Of a DNA stretch of 52,284 nt, positions 42,459-51,690 are shown one piece after another; within the stretch, counting starts at the first letter, position 1; each line of letters begins with the position of its first letter. The notes beneath the pieces were generated by a model that ran no database searches, was not told where the DNA came from, and saw only the letters and a program-made list of their open reading frames with translations. A program made the translations under genes and the position numbers. This DNA is from [Mycobacterium] manitobense (lineage in GTDB: Bacteria; Actinomycetota; Actinomycetes; Mycobacteriales; Mycobacteriaceae): contig NZ_JACKSJ010000022.1 of the NCBI RefSeq assembly GCF_025821665.1, positions 1 through 52,284 on the forward strand, read 5' to 3'.

Positions 42459-43703
42459 ATGGTCACCACTCGCGGTCGAATTGCGCTCGGCGCGGGATCC
42501 GCGGCGCGCTGGGCCTCGCGGGTCACCGGTCGCGGCGCGGGCGCGATGATCGGCGGCCTGGTCGCGATGGCGCTGGACCGGTCGATCCTGCGCCAGCTCG
42601 GGCAGGCCCGCCGTAGCGTCGTCATCACCGGCACCAACGGCAAGTCGACCACCACCCGGATGACCGCCGCCGCGCTGGGCACCCTCGGACCGGTGGCGAC
42701 CAACGCCGAGGGCGCCAACATGGACGCCGGGCTGGTCGCCGCGCTGGCCGCGGCCCGCGACGCCACGCTCGCCGCGCTCGAGGTCGACGAGATGCACGTG
42801 CCGCACGTGGCCGACGCGGTGGATCCGGCGGTGATCGTGCTGCTGAACCTGTCGCGCGACCAGTTGGACCGGGTCGGCGAGATCAACCACATCGAGCGGA
42901 CGCTGCGCGCAGGGCTGGCGCGGCACCCGTCGACCGTGGTGGTGGCCAACTGCGACGACGTGCTGATGACCTCGGCGGCCTACGACTGCCCGAACGTGGT
43001 GTGGGTGGCCGCCGGCGGCAGCTGGGCGAACGACTCGGTGTCGTGCCCGCGCTCCGGCGAGGTCATCGTCCGCGAAGGAACCCACTGGTACTCGACGGGC
43101 ACTGATTTCAAGCGGCCGGAGCCGCAGTGGTGGTTCGACGACACCCACATCCACGGACCCGACGGGCTCGCGCTGCCGATGTCGCTGGCCCTGCCGGGTG
43201 CGGTCAACCGCGGCAACGCCGTTCATGCGGTGGCGGCGGCGGTCGCGCTGGGCGCCGATCCCGCGGCCGCGGTGGCGGCGGCGTCGGCGGTCGACGAGGT
43301 GGCGGGCCGCTACCGCACCGTGCGCCTCGGCGAGCACACCGCCCGCGTGCTGCTTGCCAAGAACCCGGCCGGCTGGCAGGAGGCGCTGTCGATGGTGGAC
43401 AAACACGGTGCGGGCGTGGTGATCTCGGTGAACGGCCAGGTGCCCGACGGCGAAGACCTGTCGTGGCTCTGGGACGTGCGCTTCGAACACTTCGAGGACA
43501 CCCAGGTGGTCGCCGCAGGGGAACGCGGCACCGACCTGGCGGTGCGGCTGGGCTATGCGGGTGTCGGACACACCCTGGTGCACGACACCGTCAAGGCGAT
43601 CGCCTCGTGCCCGCCGGGGCACGTCGAGGTGATCGCGAACTACACGGCCTTCCTGCAACTCAACCGCGTGCTTGCGCGCCTGCCCGAGGACGCCCGTGCC
43701 TGA
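42459..43703 (+). CDS. murT: Lipid II isoglutaminyl synthase, Mur ligase subunit MurT
   Basis: With GatD amidates the alpha-carboxyl of D-Glu in lipid II, needed for normal cross-linking. 414 residues from ATG 42459. The ATP P-loop is ITGTNGKSTTTRM, the Mur central domain includes LLNLSRDQLDRVGEI, and the C-terminal DUF1727 domain contains AKNPAGWQEAL. The zinc-ribbon insert known from S. aureus MurT is degenerate: CPRS at 196-199 and RPEP near 219 replace two CPxC pairs. TAAAAT (42446-42451) is 7 bases before the ATG (leaderless). gatD overlaps its 3' end by 8 bases. Confidence 0.92.
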   Translation: MVTTRGRIALGAGSAARWASRVTGRGAGAMIGGLVAMALDRSILRQLGQARRSVVITGTNGKSTTTRMTAAALGTLGPVATNAEGANMDAGLVAALAAARDATLAALEVDEMHVPHVADAVDPAVIVLLNLSRDQLDRVGEINHIERTLRAGLARHPSTVVVANCDDVLMTSAAYDCPNVVWVAAGGSWANDSVSCPRSGEVIVREGTHWYSTGTDFKRPEPQWWFDDTHIHGPDGLALPMSLALPGAVNRGNAVHAVAAAVALGADPAAAVAAASAVDEVAGRYRTVRLGEHTARVLLAKNPAGWQEALSMVDKHGAGVVISVNGQVPDGEDLSWLWDVRFEHFEDTQVVAAGERGTDLAVRLGYAGVGHTLVHDTVKAIASCPPGHVEVIANYTAFLQLNRVLARLPEDARA

Positions 43704-44412
43704 GTCGACCGTGCGGATCGGGCTGGTGCTGCCCGACGTGATGGGCACCTACGGCGATGGCGGCAACTCCGTGGTGCTGCGGGAACGGTTGCGGCGCAGG
43801 GGTATCGATGCCGAGGTCGTCGAGATCACCCTGGCCGACCCGGTGCCCGCGCAGCTGGACCTCTACACGCTCGGGGGCGCCGAGGACTACGCGCAGCGGC
43901 TGGCCACCCGGCACCTGATCCGCCATCCCGGCCTGCAGCAGGCGGCGGCGCGCGGCGCGCCGGTGCTGGCGATCTGCGCGGCCATCCAGGTGCTCGGCCA
44001 CTGGTACGAGACCTCGTCGGGTGAGCGGGTGGACGGCGTCGGCATGCTCGACGTGACGACGTCGCCGCAGCAGGCCCGCACGATCGGCGAGGTGGTGTCC
44101 CAGCCGCTGCTGCCCGGACTGTCGCAGCGGCTGACCGGTTTCGAGAACCACCGCGGCGGAACGGTTCTCGGTTCCGACGCGCGGCCACTGGCCCGCGTCG
44201 AGAAGGGTGCGGGCAACCGCGACGGCGACGGCTTCGACGGGGCGGTGCAGGGCAGCGTGGTCGCCACCTACCTGCACGGGCCCTGCCTGGCCCGCAATCC
44301 CGAACTCGCCGACCTGTTGCTGTCACGCGTGGTCGGCGACCTGCCACCGCTGCCGCTCGACGAGGTCGAGCTGTTACGGCGCGAACGGCTGGCCGCGCCG
44401 CGGCGCGCCTAG
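43696..44412 (+). CDS. gatD: Lipid II isoglutaminyl synthase, glutaminase subunit GatD
   Basis: Supplies ammonia from glutamine to MurT. 238 residues from GTG 43696. The class I amidotransferase nucleophile is C94 (LAICAAIQVLGHWY), and the partner His is H194 (YLHGPCLARNPE). The substrate-pocket segment GFENHRGG is conserved. It resembles CobQ/CobB glutamine amidotransferases, hence the older name cobQ2, but the murT pairing gives the function. A slightly later GTG at 43711 is possible. It converges on the DUF559 gene with a 4-base overlap. Confidence 0.92.
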   Translation: MPESTVRIGLVLPDVMGTYGDGGNSVVLRERLRRRGIDAEVVEITLADPVPAQLDLYTLGGAEDYAQRLATRHLIRHPGLQQAAARGAPVLAICAAIQVLGHWYETSSGERVDGVGMLDVTTSPQQARTIGEVVSQPLLPGLSQRLTGFENHRGGTVLGSDARPLARVEKGAGNRDGDGFDGAVQGSVVATYLHGPCLARNPELADLLLSRVVGDLPPLPLDEVELLRRERLAAPRRA

Positions 44413-45233
44413 GCCGCGTGGGTCTCGACGAAGAAGCCGCGCCGCGCCAGCGCATCCTCGACGGCCGCCAGCCAGTCGACCGGCCTGTTCTCGCTCGCGA
44501 CCGGCACCACGGCCCAGCCCAGCGCGTGCAGCATCCGCAGCTTCGCGACGTCGGCGCCGCAGTCCACCGCGACCTTGCACTCGGGCCACCCCATGTCGAG
44601 GAACGCCACCGGTTCGCCGTTCTCCATCACGGCGATCTGCGTCTCCGGCGCCGGGAAGCCCGCGTCGATCAGCCACAGCCGGACCCTGCTCTCGCGCGGC
44701 GTCGCCGCACCCCCGTCGACCAGCGGCAGCAGTGCGCGCAACCGCCGCACCCCCTGCGCCCGGGGATATCGGTCGACGAGCTCGTCGACCGCCGCGACCG
44801 AATAGCGCTCACCCCACATCAGCGCGTCCAGCCGGGCCAGCGCCTCGCGGCGGTCGACGTGCCGCCCGATGTCGAACGCCGTGCGCACCCGGGTGGTGAC
44901 CGGTAGCCCGGCCATCGCCGTGACCTCGTCGTCGGCGAACCGGTCGGCGAGCGGCACCAGCCCCGGCTGCGCCTGACACGTCGCGCCGAGCAGTTCGATC
45001 GGCGCCTCGGCGTCCAGCCACGCGGCGCCGTGCAGTGCCGCAGCGGCCGTGCCCGCCACCACACCCTTGCGGCGGGAGGCCAGCCAGGCCGCGACCGCCC
45101 GGTCACGCAGCGTCAGCGTCGCGTCCCGCGACACATATACCCCGCGGTGGACGGCGCGATAGTGGGTGCGCAGCGACTGCCGGGTGGCGTGGCCCGCGGC
45201 CAGCGCCTCACCGCCGAGGAAGATCTCCGTCAT
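44409..45233 (-). CDS. DUF559/AbiEi-like protein with VSR-type endonuclease fold (Rv3714c-like)
   Basis: About 274 residues from ATG 45233 (an ATG at 45242 is also in frame). The N-terminal third resembles the AbiEi winged-helix (ATRQSLRTHYRAVHRGVYVSRDATLTLRDR spread over 12-45), and the middle is WLDAEAPIELLGAT. The C-terminal VSR/DUF559 nuclease-like core reads PVAFLDMGWPECKVAVDCGAD then LHALGWAVVPV. The usual VAVEYDG is VAVDCGA, so catalytic competence is doubtful. The family is widespread and single-copy in mycobacteria with unknown role. It is divergent from the decarboxylase gene at 45297. Confidence 0.78.
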   Translation of the reverse strand: MTEIFLGGEALAAGHATRQSLRTHYRAVHRGVYVSRDATLTLRDRAVAAWLASRRKGVVAGTAAAALHGAAWLDAEAPIELLGATCQAQPGLVPLADRFADDEVTAMAGLPVTTRVRTAFDIGRHVDRREALARLDALMWGERYSVAAVDELVDRYPRAQGVRRLRALLPLVDGGAATPRESRVRLWLIDAGFPAPETQIAVMENGEPVAFLDMGWPECKVAVDCGADVAKLRMLHALGWAVVPVASENRPVDWLAAVEDALARRGFFVETHAA

Positions 45234-45284
45234 GGCGCCCATGGTGCCCCCGGGCACCGACAAGTCAGGCCGCCCGCCGGGTGA

Positions 45285-46598
<1,314 letters not shown>

Positions 46599-46603
46599 CC
46601 TGC

Positions 46604-47215
46604 TCAGGCCATCGCGCGGCGGCCGGTCAGCGCCCGGCCGAGGGTCAACTCGTCGGCGAACTCGAGGTCGCCGCCCATCGGCAGCCCGGACGCGATGCGG
46701 GTGACCGTCAGGCCGGGGATGTCCCGCAGCATCCGCACCAGATAGGTGGCGGTGGCCTCGCCCTCGGTGTTCGGGTCGGTGGCGATGATCACCTCGGCGA
46801 CGTCGACGCCGTCGACCCGCTCGCCGATGCGGTTGAGCAGTTCACGGATCCGCAGTTGCTCGGGCCCGACACCCGACAGCGGGTCGAGCGCGCCGCCGAG
46901 CACGTGGTAGCGGCCGCGGAATTCACGGGTGCGTTCGACGGCCTGGACGTCCTTGGGTTCCTCGACGACGCAGACCAGGGACGCGTCGCGGCGCGGGTCG
47001 TTGCAGATGCGGCACCGGTCGTCGTCGGAGACGTTGCCGCACACGGCGCAGAACTTGACCCCGTCGCGCACCCGGTTCAGCACCGCCGTGAGCCGGTCGA
47101 TGTCGGGCGGTTCGACCGACAGCAGGTGGAAAGCGATCCGCTGCGCGCTCTTCGGCCCGATACCGGGCAGCTTGCCCAGCTCGTCGATCAGATCCTGTAC
47201 CGGGCCCTCAAACAA
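46604..47215 (-). CDS. recR: Recombination protein RecR
   Basis: 203 residues. Acts with RecO (and RecF) in loading RecA on gapped DNA. The HhH motif is [20 protein letters not shown], the Cys4 zinc finger [17 protein letters not shown], and the Toprim domain contains [12 protein letters not shown] and [18 protein letters not shown]. Translation starts at TTG 47215, the base next to the ybaB stop; the [19 protein letters not shown]-terminus supports this rare start. The two genes form the conserved ybaB-recR unit. Confidence 0.95.
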   Translation of the reverse strand: MFEGPVQDLIDELGKLPGIGPKSAQRIAFHLLSVEPPDIDRLTAVLNRVRDGVKFCAVCGNVSDDDRCRICNDPRRDASLVCVVEEPKDVQAVERTREFRGRYHVLGGALDPLSGVGPEQLRIRELLNRIGERVDGVDVAEVIIATDPNTEGEATATYLVRMLRDIPGLTVTRIASGLPMGGDLEFADELTLGRALTGRRAMA

Positions 47216-47548
47216 CTAGAGCCCCGGGATGCCCAGGTTGCCCATCCCTCCCGCGAGCGGCCCGAGCCGGTCGTGGGCCAGGATGGTGACCTGCTTGGCC
47301 GCGTCGCCGATGGCGCCGACCACGAGGTCCTGCAGCGTCTCGACGTCGGCCGGGTCTATCACCTTGGGGTCGATCGCCACCGAAATGACCTCGCCGCTGC
47401 CCTTCATGGTGACCTGCACGAGGCCGCCGCCGGCCTGGCCCTGCACCTCGGCGTTGGCCAGCGCCTCCTGGGCCTCCATCAGCTGCTGCTGAACCTGCTG
47501 CGCCTGCGCGAGTAGCGCCGACATGTCGGGCTGGCCACCGGGTTGCAT
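47216..47548 (-). CDS. YbaB/EbfC family nucleoid-associated protein
   Basis: 110 residues from ATG 47548 with AGAGGGGA 8 bases upstream. The family core is seen in [45 protein letters not shown] and [13 protein letters not shown]. It is a small DNA-binding dimer associated with recR and dnaX in many genomes. The long dnaX-side neighbours lie further downstream here. An in-frame upstream extension to 47644 lacks a plausible ribosome site. Confidence 0.92.
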   Translation of the reverse strand: MQPGGQPDMSALLAQAQQVQQQLMEAQEALANAEVQGQAGGGLVQVTMKGSGEVISVAIDPKVIDPADVETLQDLVVGAIGDAAKQVTILAHDRLGPLAGGMGNLGIPGL

Positions 47549-47676
47549 CTTGCGGTCCCCTCTGCTGAATCGGGTGCGTCGGCTTGATTGCGGGCAGGTC
47601 TCGACTTGGTTGCTCTCGCCCGGAAGAGGCGGTTTGGACTTCAAGCCTAGTCGGCGTGGCGGCTACGGTGGCGCCC

Positions 47677-48450
47677 GTGCCTGCCACCCTGCGTGTCGGC
47701 CTGCGGACCGGCCTGAGATCGGGCGCCGCCGTCGCCGTCACCATGCTGATCGCCGCGTCCGTCCTCGCCGCGCCGGCGGCCGCCGTGCCCGCCAACATCG
47801 CAGGCATGATCGTCTTCCTCGATCCCGGCCACAACGGCTCCAACGACTCGTCGATCAGCCGCCAGGTCCCGACGGGCCGCGGCGGCACCAAGGACTGCCA
47901 GGCCAGCGGCACGTCGACCCAGGACGGCTACGCCGAGCACTCGTTCACCTGGGAGGTCACCCTGCGGGTGCGCCAGGCGCTCAGCGCGCTCGGCGTGCGG
48001 ACGGCGATGTCGCGGGGCGACGACACCGGCCTCGGCCCGTGCGTCGACGAACGCGCGGCGATGGCCAATGCGCTGAAGCCGAACGCGATCGTGTCGATCC
48101 ACGCCGACGGCGGGCCGCCCACCGGACGCGGGTTCCACGTGCTGTACTCGTCGCCGCCGCTGAACGCGGCGCAGTCCGGCCCGGCCGTGCAGTTCGCCCA
48201 GGTGATGCGCGACCAGCTGGCCGGTTCGGGCATTCCGCCTGCGACCTACATCGGCAGCGGCGGCCTTAACCCGCGCTCCGACATCGCCGGGCTCAACCTG
48301 GCGCAGTACCCGTCGATCCTGGTGGAACTGGGCAACATGAAGAACCCGGCCGACTCCGCGCTGATGAAGAGCCCGGAGGGCCGGCAGAAGTACGCCGACG
48401 CCGTGGTGCGCGGCATCGCGGGGTTCCTGGGGGCCCAGCGCGTCGCCTAG
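47677..48450 (+). CDS. Secreted N-acetylmuramoyl-L-alanine amidase (Rv3717-like)
   Basis: Zinc amidase cleaving the muramoyl-peptide bond for wall recycling and cell separation. About 257 residues from GTG 47677, itself 7 bases after TACGGT (leaderless candidate). A Sec signal peptide is present (AAVAVTMLIAASVLAAPAAA). Zinc ligands are His in FLDPGHNG, Glu in GYAEHSFTW and His in SIHADGG; the catalytic Glu is in LVELGNMKN. Two Cys (TKDCQASG, LGPCVDER) likely form the disulfide seen in this family. It has no wall-binding domain. Confidence 0.9.
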   Translation: MPATLRVGLRTGLRSGAAVAVTMLIAASVLAAPAAAVPANIAGMIVFLDPGHNGSNDSSISRQVPTGRGGTKDCQASGTSTQDGYAEHSFTWEVTLRVRQALSALGVRTAMSRGDDTGLGPCVDERAAMANALKPNAIVSIHADGGPPTGRGFHVLYSSPPLNAAQSGPAVQFAQVMRDQLAGSGIPPATYIGSGGLNPRSDIAGLNLAQYPSILVELGNMKNPADSALMKSPEGRQKYADAVVRGIAGFLGAQRVA

Positions 48451-48454
48451 GCGC

Positions 48455-48898
48455 TCAGGCGCCCGTCTCGACCTGCTTCTTCAAGTTCTCCAGCACCTCG
48501 GCCTGGATCTTCTTCAGCCCGAGCGGGGCGAACGTCTTCTCGAAGAATCCCTTGACGCCGCCGGCGCCCGTCCAGGACGTCTTGACCGTGACCGACGATC
48601 CCGGGCCCGCGGGGGCGACGGTCCAGTTCGTCACCAGCGTCGAGTTGGCGTCCTTCTCGATGACGGTGTGGCCGGCCACGTCGACGGCGGCCTTCACCTC
48701 GCGCACCCGGGACTTGGTGGCCTGCAGTTTCCAGGTCACGACGGTGCCCGCGCCCTGCCCGCCCTCGAGCACCCGGTAGGCGCTGTAGTGGTCGGAGAGG
48801 ATCTTCGGGCGCACGTTCTGGTAGTCGGCGACCGCGCGAAGCACCTCCGCCTGGTCGGCGTTGATCAAGATCGTGCTCGACGCGCTGACCTGTCCCAT
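48455..48898 (-). CDS. SRPBCC (START/Bet v1-like) family protein (Rv3718c-like)
   Basis: 147 residues forming one helix-grip fold: starts SASSTILINADQAEVLRAVADYQNVRPKIL in register, ends with the long C-terminal helix LGLKKIQAEVLENLKKQVE. Such proteins bind hydrophobic ligands in a central cavity. No catalytic residues are evident. It converges with the amidase gene, 4 bases apart, and is separated by 91 bases from the divergent FAD oxidoreductase. Confidence 0.85.
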   Translation of the reverse strand: MGQVSASSTILINADQAEVLRAVADYQNVRPKILSDHYSAYRVLEGGQGAGTVVTWKLQATKSRVREVKAAVDVAGHTVIEKDANSTLVTNWTVAPAGPGSSVTVKTSWTGAGGVKGFFEKTFAPLGLKKIQAEVLENLKKQVETGA

Positions 48899-48989
48899 CG
48901 GTGAAATCTCCTAGTCGTGTGGAAGAACGGCGGGGTCGTCCCGGCCCGGCGCGGTCGCATCGGCTGCGACCGCGGTCTAGCGTATATGC

Positions 48990-50378
48990 GTGTCTGTTGC
49001 CCCAAACGACGCACAGGCCGCCCACGCTGCCGGTGTAGAGCGTCTTCTCGCCAGTTACCGAGCCATCCCGCCGTCGGCCACCGTCCGGCTGGCCAAGCCC
49101 ACGTCGAATCTCTTCCGCAAGCGCGCCGAGAGCACCGCGAAGGGCCTCGACACGTCGGGGCTGACCGGTGTCATCGCCGTCGACCCCGACCGCCGCACCG
49201 CGGACGTGGCGGGCATGTGCACGTACGAGAACCTGGTCGCCGCCACGCTGCCCTACGGGCTGTCGCCGCTGGTGGTGCCGCAGCTGAAGACGATCACCCT
49301 CGGCGGCGCGGTGACGGGGCTGGGTATCGAGTCGGCGTCGTTCCGCAACGGCCTGCCGCACGAATCGGTGCTCGAAATGGACATCCTCACCGGCACCGGC
49401 GAGGTGCTGACCGCGACGCCCGACCAGCACGCCGACCTCTTCCGGACGTTCCCCAACTCCTACGGCACGCTGGGCTACACGGTCCGGCTGAAGATCGAAC
49501 TCGAACCGGTCAAGCCGTTCGTCGCACTGTGCCACCTGCGCTTCGACTCGCTGGATGATCTCGTCGCGACGATGGACCGCATCGTCGCGACCGGCGGGCT
49601 GGACGGCGACCCCGTCGACTACCTCGACGGCGTGGTGTTCAGCGCCGACGAGGGTTACCTGAGCGTCGGCGTCCGGACCGGGACACCCGGACCGGTCAGC
49701 GACTACACCGGCCAGGACATCTACTACCGCTCGATCCAGCACTCCGGCGAGGATTCAGCCGAGAAGCACGACCGGCTGACCATCCACGACTATCTGTGGC
49801 GGTGGGACACCGACTGGTTCTGGTGTTCGCGCGCGTTCGGCGCACAGAATCCCCGCATACGGCGGCTGTGGCCGCGGCGGTTCCGGCGCAGCAGCTTCTA
49901 CTGGAAGCTGATCGGCTACGACCAGCGTTTCGACATCGCCGACCGCATCGAGAAGCGCAACGGAAGGCCGCCCCGCGAGCGGGTGGTGCAGGACATCGAG
50001 GTGCCGATCGACCGCACCGCGGAGTTCCTGCGATGGTTCCTCGACAACGTCCCGATCGAGCCGGTCTGGCTGTGCCCGCTGCGGCTGCGTGACGAGGGCG
50101 GATGGCCGCTCTACCCGATCCAGGCGCATCACACGTATGTGAATGTCGGATTCTGGTCCTCGGTGCCCGTCGGGCCCGAGGATGGGTACACCAACAGACT
50201 CATCGAACGGAAAGTGAGCGAACTCGACGGCCACAAGTCCCTGTACTCCGACGCCTACTACACGCCCGAGGAGTTCGACGACCTCTACGGCGGCGAAACG
50301 TACAAGACGGTCAAGAAGACCTACGACCCGGATTCACGTCTACTGGATCTGTATGCGAAGGCGGTGGAAAGACGATGA
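48990..50378 (+). CDS. FAD-binding oxidoreductase (Rv3719-like, tuberculostearate-type reductase)
   Basis: 462 residues of the FAD_binding_4 / DHCR24-like type. The FAD region is TGVIAVDPDRRTADVAGMCTYENLVAATLPYGLSPLVVPQLKTITLGGAVTGLGIE in order, a p-cresol-methylhydroxylase fold. Paired with a CFA-synthase-like methyltransferase, such enzymes reduce the 10-methylene intermediate to the 10-methyl (tuberculostearic) acyl chain, as established for bfaA/tmsA-type genes. TAGCGT (48978-48983) is 6 bases before the GTG, a leaderless layout. Its stop overlaps the next ATG. Confidence 0.87.
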   Translation: MSVAPNDAQAAHAAGVERLLASYRAIPPSATVRLAKPTSNLFRKRAESTAKGLDTSGLTGVIAVDPDRRTADVAGMCTYENLVAATLPYGLSPLVVPQLKTITLGGAVTGLGIESASFRNGLPHESVLEMDILTGTGEVLTATPDQHADLFRTFPNSYGTLGYTVRLKIELEPVKPFVALCHLRFDSLDDLVATMDRIVATGGLDGDPVDYLDGVVFSADEGYLSVGVRTGTPGPVSDYTGQDIYYRSIQHSGEDSAEKHDRLTIHDYLWRWDTDWFWCSRAFGAQNPRIRRLWPRRFRRSSFYWKLIGYDQRFDIADRIEKRNGRPPRERVVQDIEVPIDRTAEFLRWFLDNVPIEPVWLCPLRLRDEGGWPLYPIQAHHTYVNVGFWSSVPVGPEDGYTNRLIERKVSELDGHKSLYSDAYYTPEEFDDLYGGETYKTVKKTYDPDSRLLDLYAKAVERR

Positions 50379-51679
50379 CCACATTCAAGAATCAGGCGCC
50401 CGAACGGAAGCTCACGCTGGCCGAGGTGCTGGAGATCTTCGCGGCGGGGCACCTGCCGCTGAAGTTCAGCGCCTATGACGGCAGTGTGGCCGGGCCCTCG
50501 GACGCCTCACTCGGGCTGGATCTCAAGACCCCGCGCGGCACGACGTACCTGGCGACGGCGCCCGGCGATCTCGGTCTCGCCCGCGCCTACATCGCCGGCG
50601 ACCTCGACATGCTCGGTGTGCACCCGGGTGACCCGTACGACCTGCTCAAGGCGCTGGCCGAGAAGATGGACTTCAAGCGTCCGCCCGCGCGGGTGCTGGC
50701 CCAGATCGTCCGCTCGATCGGCATCGAGCACCTCAAGCCGATCTCCCCGCCGCCGCAGGAGGCGCTGCCGCGCTGGCGGCGGATCGCCGAGGGCCTGCGG
50801 CACAGCAAGCATCGCGACGCCGAGGCCATCCACCACCACTACGACGTCTCCAACACCTTCTACGAGTGGGTGCTCGGGCCGTCGATGACCTACACCTGCG
50901 CCTGCTACCCCGACGCCGACGCGTCGCTGGAGGAGGCACAGGACAACAAGTACCGGCTGGTGTTCGAGAAGCTGGGCCTGCGTGCGGGCGACCGACTGCT
51001 CGACGTGGGCTGCGGCTGGGGCGGCATGGTGCGCTACGCGGCCCGGCACGGCGTGAAGACCATCGGGGTGACGCTGTCGAAGGAACAGGCCACCTGGGCG
51101 CAGAAGGCGATCGCCGAAGAGGGCCTTACCGACCTGGCCGAGGTCCGGCACGGGGACTACCGCGACGTCCGGGAGAGCGGCTTCGACGCGGTCTCGTCGA
51201 TCGGGTTGACCGAGCACATCGGGGTGCAGAACTACCCGGCGTACTTCCGTTTCCTGCAGACGAAGTTGCGCACCGGAGGATTGCTGCTCAACCACTGCAT
51301 CACCCGGCACGACAACCGCAGCGGCGCGACCGCGGGCGGGTTCATCGACCGCTATGTGTTCCCCGACGGGGAGCTCACCGGGTCGGGCCGGATCATCGCC
51401 CAGGCCCAGGACGTCGGGCTCGAGGTGGTGCACGAGGAGAACCTGCGCCACCACTACGCGCTCACTCTGCGTGACTGGTGCCGCAACCTGGTGGAGCACT
51501 GGGACGAGGCGGTCGCGGAGGTCGGGCTCGGAACGGCCAAGGTGTGGGGGCTGTACATGGCCGGCTCACGGCTGGGCTTCGAGACGAATGTCGTTCAGCT
51601 GCACCAGGTGCTGGCGGTGAAGCTCGACAACGCCGGCGGCGACGGCGGGCTGCCGCTGCGCCCGTGGTGGAGCGCGTAG
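50375..51679 (+). CDS. Cyclopropane-fatty-acid-synthase-like methyltransferase (Rv3720-like)
   Basis: 434 residues. An N-terminal lipid-binding region of about 150 residues is followed by the SAM domain: HHHYDVSNTFYEWVLGPSMTYTCACYP, LLDVGCGWGGMVRYAA, GVTLSKEQATWA and SIGLTEHIGVQNYPAYF. These are CFA/mycolic-acid-synthase signatures. It methylates a double bond of phospholipid acyl chains; with the coupled FAD reductase the likely product is 10-methyl stearate rather than a cyclopropane. ATGA overlap with the upstream gene. It converges on dnaX 11 bases away. Confidence 0.9.
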   Translation: MTTFKNQAPERKLTLAEVLEIFAAGHLPLKFSAYDGSVAGPSDASLGLDLKTPRGTTYLATAPGDLGLARAYIAGDLDMLGVHPGDPYDLLKALAEKMDFKRPPARVLAQIVRSIGIEHLKPISPPPQEALPRWRRIAEGLRHSKHRDAEAIHHHYDVSNTFYEWVLGPSMTYTCACYPDADASLEEAQDNKYRLVFEKLGLRAGDRLLDVGCGWGGMVRYAARHGVKTIGVTLSKEQATWAQKAIAEEGLTDLAEVRHGDYRDVRESGFDAVSSIGLTEHIGVQNYPAYFRFLQTKLRTGGLLLNHCITRHDNRSGATAGGFIDRYVFPDGELTGSGRIIAQAQDVGLEVVHEENLRHHYALTLRDWCRNLVEHWDEAVAEVGLGTAKVWGLYMAGSRLGFETNVVQLHQVLAVKLDNAGGDGGLPLRPWWSA

Positions 51680-51690
51680 CAGGCGCGGAC

